Source of the DNA: Woeseiaceae bacterium
GTDB lineage: Bacteria; Acidobacteriota; Vicinamibacteria; Vicinamibacterales; UBA823
DNA: 10,339 bases
Assembly: GCA_002696705.1 (NCBI GenBank)
Contig: NZSH01000001.1
Span: forward strand, 1 to 10,339
Direction of reading: 5' to 3'
Part shown: in pieces, positions 1 to 5,113 of the stretch
How the letters are laid out: each line of letters opens with the position of its first letter
How positions within the stretch are numbered: position 1 is the stretch's first letter
The notes under the pieces: generated by a model
Told to the model about the DNA's origin: nothing
The model's input: only the letters and a program-made list of their open reading frames with translations
Databases searched by the model: none
Made by a program: the position numbers and the translations under genes

Positions 1-174
1 CTTGAGGCCAATCTTCGGTTTCCTGGACCGGAGACGCTTGAAACCAAGATTTTCGGTCGATTATCCGCGTGGCAAAACTGGATCTTTCAGCGGCCCAATG
101 CAGTTGGCGAACGAGGAGCACTCAAAGTATATGGTGTTGAAGGACGTCCGGACTTCGATTGGCGACGCACCTGA
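1..174 (+). CDS. boxC: BoxC, benzoyl-CoA-dihydrodiol lyase (2,3-epoxybenzoyl-CoA dihydrolase), C-terminal fragment
   Basis: This gene enters from the left edge, so only its last 57 codons and the TGA at 172-174 are present. It reads in frame 1. The tail carries stretches I recognise as the conserved BoxC C-terminus: residues ETKIFGRLSAWQNWIFQRPN, then a NAVGE...GALKVYG segment and a final FDWRR. BoxC is a large crotonase-superfamily enzyme of roughly 550 residues. It hydrolyses the epoxide made by BoxB and opens the ring to 3,4-dehydroadipyl-CoA semialdehyde plus formate. The next gene, boxB, starts 40 bases downstream on the same strand, as expected for a box operon. A longer-looking reading frame in frame 2 (2-211) is a shadow. 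Family recognition is from memory of the C-terminal motif; the active site lies outside the window. Confidence 0.88.
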   Translation, partial: LEANLRFPGPETLETKIFGRLSAWQNWIFQRPNAVGERGALKVYGVEGRPDFDWRRT

Positions 175-214
175 GTTCTTTACAGGGAACGCTTTCATGG
201 AGACAGCTTGACTC

Positions 215-1636
215 ATGATATCGAGTGAACAAATTCCGAACAACGTTGACCTGGCAAGTAATAAGCGTTTGCAAAGAGCGCTAGAGCACTGGCAGCCAAG
301 GTATCTCGACTGGTGGCGAGAAATGGGACCGCAGGACTTCCAAGACCATCACCAGGTCTACCTGCGAACTGCTATCAGTGTTGATGCTGATGGATGGGCC
401 CATTTCGACTTCGTCAAACTACCTGAATATCGGTGGGGTATTTTTTTGGCCGAGCCCGTGAAGGACAGGGTAATTGGACATGGCGACCTGATGGGGAAAC
501 CAGCCTGGCAAGAAGTGCCTGGAGAATTTCGCAATCAACTCCGGCGTCTGATAGTGACCCAGGGGGATACCGAACCGGCGTCGGTCGAACAGCAGCGCAA
601 ACTGGGATCAAAATGTCCGAGTCTCTATGATCTCAGGAACCTTTTTCAAGTGAATGTTGAAGAGGGTCGCCATCTCTGGTCGATGGCCTACCTATTGCAC
701 TCATACTTTGGCCGAGACGGTCGAGATGAGGCTGAGGATTTACTCGCTCGCACTAGCGGCAACGCGGACAAGCCACGTATTCTTGAGGCGTTCAATGAGC
801 CGATTGATAATTGGCTCGATTTTTTCATGTTTACTATGTTCACGGACCGTGACGGTAAATCACAATTGATGTCGCTTTCCGAGAGTGCACTTGACCCATT
901 AGCACGTACAACCCGCTTCATGCTGACCGAAGAGGCACACCACATGTTCGTTGGTGAGACTGGTATGTCTCGCATTATTGAGCGGACCTGTCAGTTAATG
1001 AAGGCGGCGGGTGGAGTAGCCGAGGATGTACGCCGGCAGGGAGGGATAGATTTGCCGATGATTCAACGGCATCTAAATTTCTGGTTCAGCCGAAGTCTCG
1101 ATCTACATGGCAGCGAGATCTCGAGCAACGCCGCTTCCTACTTTTCCAATGGTTTAAAAGGTCGAGCGCGAGAAGAAACGTTTCAAGATCATACGGTTGT
1201 GGACACGTACTACGATATGGAGGTATTTGAGGGGGGGCAGTTGCGGCGGCAAGAGGTATTAATGCGCAAAGCGATGAATGAGGTTCTTCGCGATTGGTAT
1301 GTTGGTGACTGTCAGGCGGGGCTGGACCGGTGGAACAAGGTGCTCGAAAATTACGGGCTCTCAGACCGCCTGTACCTGCCAGACAAGAAATTTGGCCGCG
1401 GCATCGGAATTTATTCAGAATTTCATTTTACTCCGCAGGGTGAATCGATTTCTGCAGAACAATGGGAACGTAAGAGACAAGAATGGCTTCCTTCTGTCGA
1501 AGACAAGGAATATCTTTTAAGTATTATGGTTGAGCCAATCTTTGAGCCAGGTGTTTTTGCCAATTACATCGCTCCACCTCGGCGTGGCATCAATCGGCTA
1601 CCAGTTAACCATGAGTATGTGAGGACCGAGGCGTAA
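215..1636 (+). CDS. boxB: BoxB, benzoyl-CoA 2,3-epoxidase (oxygenase component, class I di-iron)
   Basis: At 473 residues it has the length I recall for Azoarcus BoxB. The enzyme inserts one oxygen atom from O2 into benzoyl-CoA to give 2,3-epoxybenzoyl-CoA in the cytoplasm, with electrons supplied by the reductase BoxA. All di-iron ligands are visible: E120, the EEGRH motif giving E150 and H153, D211 in FTDRDG, and the TEEAHH motif giving E240 and H243. These positions coincide with the ligands I remember from the BoxB crystal structure. Other signatures are SYFGRDGRDEAEDLL (about 163-177) and DPLARTTRFMLTEEAHHMFVGE (start about 227). The ATG at 215 is preceded by GGAGA (199-203), 11 bases away. 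boxC lies immediately upstream; a dehydrogenase and hydratase follow. boxA is missing from the window. The related phenylacetyl-CoA epoxidase PaaA is much shorter, so that alternative is unlikely. Confidence 0.96.
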   Translation: MISSEQIPNNVDLASNKRLQRALEHWQPRYLDWWREMGPQDFQDHHQVYLRTAISVDADGWAHFDFVKLPEYRWGIFLAEPVKDRVIGHGDLMGKPAWQEVPGEFRNQLRRLIVTQGDTEPASVEQQRKLGSKCPSLYDLRNLFQVNVEEGRHLWSMAYLLHSYFGRDGRDEAEDLLARTSGNADKPRILEAFNEPIDNWLDFFMFTMFTDRDGKSQLMSLSESALDPLARTTRFMLTEEAHHMFVGETGMSRIIERTCQLMKAAGGVAEDVRRQGGIDLPMIQRHLNFWFSRSLDLHGSEISSNAASYFSNGLKGRAREETFQDHTVVDTYYDMEVFEGGQLRRQEVLMRKAMNEVLRDWYVGDCQAGLDRWNKVLENYGLSDRLYLPDKKFGRGIGIYSEFHFTPQGESISAEQWERKRQEWLPSVEDKEYLLSIMVEPIFEPGVFANYIAPPRRGINRLPVNHEYVRTEA

Positions 1637-1682
1637 GGCGCCGTCTTTCTCAAGCATTCCAGAACAGTCCCTCTAAAATTCT

Positions 1683-2528
1683 ATGATTCATTCGATTGCT
1701 GTCCTCGGCGCCGGAATTATGGGCCATGGTATCGCGCATGCTGCAATGACTGCAGGATTTGATACACGATTATTCGATGTTTCGGAAAAGGCCTTAGCGC
1801 TTGCGCGCACGCAAATCGAGTCTATCGGGAAAGTTGGTGTCGAGCGAGGTAAGGTCACTTCGTCTGAGGTCACTGACACCATGGAACGGTTAACACTTTA
1901 CCAGGACATTGCTAGTGCGGTCGACGGTGTTGGTTTAGTGATTGAAGCGGTGCCTGAACAGATGGATTTAAAATTGGCCTTGCTCAATGACCTGGAACAA
2001 CTGGCGCCACAGCAGGCAATTATTGCATCCAACACGTCAGCTCTCAGCCTCACTGAGATGTCAGCAGCTCTATCAAACCCTGGACGTGCCGTCGGCATGC
2101 ACTTCTTTAATCCTGTGCACAAGATGAAGCTAGTCGAAATTGTTCGAACTTCAGACACTACATCAGAAACTGTTCAGACCATTGAAGAGATCGGTCGACG
2201 AATGGGCAAGGAGACCGTGGTTATTCGAGAGTCTCCTGGGTTCGTCACTAGCCGGATTAACGCAACGATTGGGAACGAGGCATTTTTTATGCTTCAAGAC
2301 GGGATCGCCTCGGCGCGCGATATCGATAAAGCCCTCAAACTCGGTCTAAATCATCCGATGGGTCCATTTGAGCTAGTCGATTTGGTTGGTCTCGACACTC
2401 GTTTAAGTGTCTTGAAATTCCTGCATCGTACTCTGGGTGAAAAGTATCGGCCGTGCCCACTTCTTGAGGAGTACGTTCAAGCGGGTCGCCTCGGTAAGAA
2501 GGTTGGGAAGGGTGTGTACGAGTATTAA
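1683..2528 (+). CDS. 3-hydroxyacyl-CoA dehydrogenase (3-hydroxybutyryl-/3-hydroxyadipyl-CoA dehydrogenase type)
   Basis: This 281-residue NAD-dependent enzyme oxidises a 3-hydroxyacyl-CoA to the 3-oxoacyl-CoA. It has the normal length for the single-function bacterial family (HbdA/PaaH-like). The Rossmann motif GAGIMG is at residues 9-14. The catalytic region shows SNTS (S119), GMHFFNPV with H140, and E152, spaced as in the mitochondrial enzyme. The C-terminal domain has ESPGFVTSRIN (183-193) and the NHPMGPFELVDLVGLD block (223-238). The residue aligning with the conserved Asn before Arg in GFxxNR is a Ser (S190), a variant I recall in some bacterial homologues. It starts 46 bases after boxB with no clear Shine-Dalgarno; the GAGIMG fold element begins right after this ATG, so the start is firm. 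Next to box genes the likely substrate is 3-hydroxyadipyl-CoA, but ordinary fatty-acid or hydroxybutyrate metabolism is equally possible from sequence alone. Confidence 0.94.
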   Translation: MIHSIAVLGAGIMGHGIAHAAMTAGFDTRLFDVSEKALALARTQIESIGKVGVERGKVTSSEVTDTMERLTLYQDIASAVDGVGLVIEAVPEQMDLKLALLNDLEQLAPQQAIIASNTSALSLTEMSAALSNPGRAVGMHFFNPVHKMKLVEIVRTSDTTSETVQTIEEIGRRMGKETVVIRESPGFVTSRINATIGNEAFFMLQDGIASARDIDKALKLGLNHPMGPFELVDLVGLDTRLSVLKFLHRTLGEKYRPCPLLEEYVQAGRLGKKVGKGVYEY

Positions 2529-2591
2529 CAAGTATGAGAAGATTAGAGCATTAAAGCCAGAATTCATGAACCGAAATCTAAGGTTGCGGCG

Positions 2592-3368
2592 ATGACATAT
2601 AAGAACATTAAGCTTAGTGTTGAGAACTCAATTGCCGTGCTCACTTTCGATCGTCCTGAAGTGCACAATGCTCTGAATTTTGCAACTATACAGGAAGCGA
2701 AGAACGCACTGACAAAGTTAGCTGACGACGATACGGCTAATGTTCTAATCATTACCGGTGGTGGTGACAAAGCGTTTGTGTCTGGAGCCGACATTAACGA
2801 TCTCAAGACGCGGACGCAGGATGACGGCCTGGCTGCAATCAATTCATCGTTTTTCAAAATGGTCGAGCGCTTCCCCTGTCCAACGATTGCCGCGATCAAC
2901 GGTTACGCGTTGGGAGGAGGATGCGAGTTAGCTCTGGCGTGCGATATTCGGATTGCCACTGAGACAGCTAAGTTTGGACAACCTGAGTTGGGCTTAGGCA
3001 TCATTCCGGGTGCGGGAGCCACTCAGAGACTACCCAGAGTGGTTGGCTTAGGTCGCGCCAAACATTTAATTCTCACGGGAGAGATTATTGATGCGAGGAG
3101 TGCGCTTGAGATTGGTTTGGTAAGTGCAGTAATTCCCGCAGGGAATCTCGACAAGGCAGCTCATGATATGGCCCGTCGGATTCTTAAGAATGGTCCACTT
3201 GCGGCACGACTTGCGAAGGTGGCTCTTAATGCATCGGCGCATGTCGATCTCGATTCTGGACTGATGATCGAAACACTCGCCCAGGCGGTCTGTTACAGTT
3301 CCAAGGACAAACTGGAAGGAATGACAGCATTCCTTGAAAAGCGAGCACCTAAATTTACTGGGACTTAG
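2592..3368 (+). CDS. Enoyl-CoA hydratase/isomerase (crotonase family)
   Basis: This 258-residue cytoplasmic crotonase has the usual single-domain length. It adds water across a 2-enoyl-CoA, or may isomerise a 3-enoyl-CoA. Both catalytic glutamates are present: E112 in YALGGGCELALACD and E132 in FGQPELGLGIIPGAGATQRL. The oxyanion-hole residues A66 (in FVSGADI) and G109 have the family spacing. The helix at the C-terminus ends in the typical EKRAPKF. The ATG at 2592 has AAGG at 2580-2583; an ATG at 2566 is out of frame. It lies 63 bases after the dehydrogenase on the same strand, which suggests one transcript with boxCB. The pair could convert dehydroadipyl-CoA from the Box pathway to 3-hydroxy- and then 3-oxoadipyl-CoA (the role of PaaF/PaaH-like enzymes). 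Substrate choice is inference; both Glu residues argue for true hydratase activity. Confidence 0.93.
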   Translation: MTYKNIKLSVENSIAVLTFDRPEVHNALNFATIQEAKNALTKLADDDTANVLIITGGGDKAFVSGADINDLKTRTQDDGLAAINSSFFKMVERFPCPTIAAINGYALGGGCELALACDIRIATETAKFGQPELGLGIIPGAGATQRLPRVVGLGRAKHLILTGEIIDARSALEIGLVSAVIPAGNLDKAAHDMARRILKNGPLAARLAKVALNASAHVDLDSGLMIETLAQAVCYSSKDKLEGMTAFLEKRAPKFTGT

Positions 3369-3369
3369 T

Positions 3370-3384
3370 TGAGACTCAATCTCA
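3370..3384 (+). repeat. Small inverted repeat just after the enoyl-CoA hydratase stop
   Basis: The arms TGAGA and TCTCA flank the 5-base loop CTCAA, starting two bases after the TAG at 3366-3368. The stem is short and AT-rich, and it is followed by TTCC rather than a T run, so it is at best a weak pause or mRNA-end structure, not a convincing terminator. Confidence 0.3.
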
Positions 3385-3430
3385 TTCCATTGGCATTCGT
3401 CCTTATTTTAAACGATAATCTGGAGCTATA

Positions 3431-3471
3431 TTGGCTTGGCCTTTTTGCCGATATAGTAAAATGTGTACAAT
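3431..3471 (+). promoter_or_regulatory. Possible sigma70-like promoter(s) for the ferredoxin-nuoB-nuoI block
   Basis: The 204-base gap 3369-3572 is the longest non-coding stretch in the window. Two overlapping promoter-like pairs occur in it: TTGGCT (3431-3436) with TATAGT (3452-3457), and TTGCCG (3445-3450) with TACAAT (3466-3471). Both have 15-base spacers, shorter than the 17-base optimum. Either would give a leader of about 95-110 bases before the ferredoxin ATG. The call rests only on hexamer resemblance. Confidence 0.25.
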
Positions 3472-3486
3472 AGATGTCTGGAAGTT

Positions 3487-3517
3487 ACGTGAAGTATTTC
3501 TTTCAAGAGAGTCACGT
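3487..3517 (+). repeat. Inverted repeat ACGTGA / TCACGT in the presumed ferredoxin leader
   Basis: Perfect 6-base arms at 3487-3492 and 3512-3517 are separated by 19 bases that contain the smaller pair TCTT/AAGA. The element lies between the candidate promoter and the ferredoxin start. It could form a leader hairpin or be a dimer-binding operator, or it may be chance; only the repeat itself is seen. Confidence 0.3.
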
Positions 3518-3572
3518 CGCTTAGGTAAAGCGATTAGCTTGTGTAAAGAGTTGGGTTTTATCGGAGGAGTGA

Positions 3573-3833
3573 ATGGCCTACGTAATCTGCGATCCCTGTA
3601 TTGGTACAAAAGACACGGCTTGTGTCGATGTCTGCCCGGTTGACTGTATTCATCCTCGGAAGGACGAGCCAGAATTTGAAAGTGCAGAGCGGCTCTACAT
3701 CCATCCAGATGAGTGTATCGATTGCGGCGCCTGTATTCCGGCGTGTCCGGTTGAAGCGATCTTTGTTCTAGACGAAGTGCCTGATGAGTGGCAAGCGTGT
3801 ATCGCACAAGATGCAGCGTACTATGAGGAATAG
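3573..3833 (+). CDS. Ferredoxin, seven-iron type ([3Fe-4S][4Fe-4S])
   Basis: This 86-residue cytoplasmic electron carrier shows two cysteine clusters. The first half has C9, C17 and C21-P with C25 ([17 protein letters not shown]). The second has C48, C51, C54 and C58-P ([12 protein letters not shown]). By analogy to Azotobacter ferredoxin I and Thermus ferredoxin, C9, C17 and C58 would hold a [3Fe-4S] cluster and C21, C48, C51 and C54 a [4Fe-4S] cluster. The second Cys of a normal CxxC at the first site is absent (G11/T12). C6 and C76 are extra. A strong GGAGGAG (3563-3569) precedes the ATG, implying high expression. It stands 90 bases before nuoB on the same strand, so co-transcription is likely. 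Its partners are unknown: it may serve complex I-linked electron transfer, or reductive or oxygenase chemistry including the upstream Box system. The cluster type is inferred from Cys spacing only. Confidence 0.93.
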   Translation: MAYVICDPCIGTKDTACVDVCPVDCIHPRKDEPEFESAERLYIHPDECIDCGACIPACPVEAIFVLDEVPDEWQACIAQDAAYYEE

Positions 3834-3848
3834 CTGTTGTGACGTGCT

Positions 3849-3863
3849 GAACATAGCATGTTC
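3849..3863 (+). promoter_or_regulatory. Perfect palindrome GAACAT-AGC-ATGTTC between ferredoxin and nuoB
   Basis: Six-base arms (3849-3854 and 3858-3863) flank a 3-base centre, in the 90-base gap between the ferredoxin stop and nuoB. The right arm is directly followed by TATAAC (3864-3869), which resembles a -10 hexamer, although no good -35 stands at the right distance. The position would suit a repressor or activator operator. As an RNA hairpin it lacks an adjacent U run, so a terminator role is weak. Confidence 0.35.
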
Positions 3864-3923
3864 TATAACTAGTTTTATCGTTTCGTGTAGTGCTTCGTTG
3901 GTAGACTAAGCGGGGAATCGGGC

Positions 3924-4460
3924 ATGGGATTAATTGAGCAACGATTCGACGACAATATCATTACTACCAATTTAGATAAGATTCTGAACTGGGCACGACA
4001 ATCCTCACTTTGGCCGCTAGGTTTTGGCTTAGCATGCTGTGCCATCGAGATGATGGCGGCATCGGCTTCAAGATTTGACATTTCACGGTTTGGTGCTGAA
4101 GTCTTTCGGGCCTCGCCACGCCAAGCTGACTTGATGATCGTTGCCGGTACTGTCACGAAGAAGATGGCTCCCGTCCTGAGACGTCTTTACGATCAGATGC
4201 CTGAGCCTAAATGGGTGATTTCGATGGGGAGCTGTTCGAATGCTGGTGGTCCTTTCCCGACTTATAGTGTGTTGCAAGGAGTGGATAAAATCGTACCAGT
4301 TGATGTGTATATCTCTGGGTGTCCGCCTAGACCAGAAGCGTTACTGTACGGACTGATGCGCTTGCAGGATAAGATTCGTAAGGAAAACACCGTCCTGCGT
4401 AAGGCTCGTGTAATCAAATCTGGAGAGTCTGAACCCGTACTGGTTGAAGATCGGGGATAG
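3924..4460 (+). CDS. nuoB: NADH-quinone oxidoreductase subunit B (NuoB, cluster N2 subunit)
   Basis: The protein has 178 residues, a normal NuoB length. It sits at the junction of the peripheral arm and membrane arm of complex I and holds the terminal [4Fe-4S] cluster N2 that reduces quinone. The four ligands are visible: the tandem C38-C39 in [12 protein letters not shown]104 in [10 protein letters not shown], and C133 in [11 protein letters not shown]. The conserved RFD...[23 protein letters not shown] region follows the tandem Cys. GGGGA at 3912-3916 is 7 bases before the ATG. The gene's stop TAG shares its last base with the GTG start of nuoI, so the two are probably translationally coupled. 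In most genomes nuoB is flanked by nuoA and nuoC/D; here it follows a ferredoxin and is followed by nuoI. HycG/EchC-type hydrogenase subunits are related, but the N-terminus and length favour NuoB. Confidence 0.95.
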   Translation: MGLIEQRFDDNIITTNLDKILNWARQSSLWPLGFGLACCAIEMMAASASRFDISRFGAEVFRASPRQADLMIVAGTVTKKMAPVLRRLYDQMPEPKWVISMGSCSNAGGPFPTYSVLQGVDKIVPVDVYISGCPPRPEALLYGLMRLQDKIRKENTVLRKARVIKSGESEPVLVEDRG

Positions 4461-4936
4461 TGATCGTGCAGAATCTTTTAAAATTTTTCAAAACAATTTT
4501 TTTAATTGACCTCGTGAAGGGAATGTGGGTGACCCTAAAGTACACACCCCAACCGGCCTTCACATTTCAGTACCCAGCCGAGCGTCGGCCTGTTGCACCG
4601 AGATTTCGAGGTGTACTGCGATTACAGGTGGAGCCTGAAACAGGTGCCCAAACGTGTATTGTTTGTGACCAATGCGCTAAGGCCTGTCCCGATGATCTAA
4701 TTGATCTTGGTGGGCATCGTGAACCAGGTTTAAAGATTAAGGTGCTTGATTACTTCGACTTCAATCTGTCTCGCTGCAGTTTTTGCGGATTGTGTTCTGA
4801 AGTGTGTCCCACCAAGCCTATCAAGGCATTGATCATGAGCGAAGACTACGAATTAGGCAGCTATAATCGAGACTTGCAGATCCTACGCGTCGATGAAATG
4901 TACGACGGCGTGCCGATTGAGAACTATTCAAGGTAA
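4460..4936 (+). CDS. nuoI: NADH-quinone oxidoreductase subunit I (NuoI, 2x[4Fe-4S])
   Basis: The protein has 158 residues. NuoI carries clusters N6a and N6b, which pass electrons towards N2 on NuoB, and it packs against the membrane arm through an N-terminal amphipathic segment. Two CxxCxxCxxxCP motifs are seen: C66, C69, C72, C76 and C106, C109, C112, C116. The N-terminal block GMWVTLKYT...FTFQYPAERRPVAPRFRG matches the NuoI family pattern. The GTG at 4460 overlaps the nuoB stop (TAGTG). A second GTG at 4466 is 8 bases from GGGGA (4453-4457) and could be the real start, two codons shorter; the choice does not affect the domain. Only nuoB and nuoI of complex I are in this window. Hydrogenase- or Fpo-type 2x[4Fe-4S] subunits are the alternative, but the pairing with a bona fide NuoB supports NuoI. 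Confidence 0.93.
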   Translation: MIVQNLLKFFKTIFLIDLVKGMWVTLKYTPQPAFTFQYPAERRPVAPRFRGVLRLQVEPETGAQTCIVCDQCAKACPDDLIDLGGHREPGLKIKVLDYFDFNLSRCSFCGLCSEVCPTKPIKALIMSEDYELGSYNRDLQILRVDEMYDGVPIENYSR

Positions 4937-5013
4937 CACACGGGTAACGCTTCAAGCTTGTTTCCGAGTCTTTTAGCATCGAATCTTAATAACTGCATTA
5001 CTTTGAACCGGTC

Positions 5014-5025
5014 CTAAAATTTTAG
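5014..5025 (+). promoter_or_regulatory. 12-base perfect AT-rich palindrome upstream of the TPR/aspartyl-protease gene
   Basis: CTAAAATTTTAG at 5014-5025 lies in the 177-base gap 4937-5113. It is followed at 5032-5037 by TATAGT and at 5046-5051 by TATACT, both -10-like, but without a well-placed -35. The gap probably contains the promoter of the next gene, and the palindrome is a candidate operator. No T-rich hairpin terminator for nuoI is visible. AT-rich palindromes of this size also arise by chance. Confidence 0.25.
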
Positions 5026-5113
5026 AGCAGGTATAGTGAAGAGCATATACTTGTCGAATTAGATTCTTTGGGCCACGTCGAATACTCTCTAGCAGAGTTG
5101 TCAGGGTTAGCAC

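Noticed and set aside
2..211. A 69-codon open frame at the left edge in frame 2
   Set aside because: Frame 1 over the same bases encodes the recognisable BoxC C-terminus ending at 174; the frame 2 product resembles nothing.
2564..2899. A 111-codon antisense frame over the enoyl-CoA hydratase
   Set aside because: The plus strand encodes an intact crotonase; the antisense product is a shadow.
3431..3643. A 70-codon frame overlapping the ferredoxin start
   Set aside because: It lacks a ribosome site, overlaps the ferredoxin out of frame, and its product has no recognisable features.
3403..3807. A 134-codon minus-strand frame antisense to the ferredoxin
   Set aside because: The plus strand holds a clear ferredoxin with all cluster cysteines; the antisense product is Arg/His-rich and unrecognisable.
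4949..4960. GCTTCAAGC and CAAGCTTG palindromes after nuoI as a terminator
   Set aside because: The arms are too short or have no loop, and no T run follows at the right distance.
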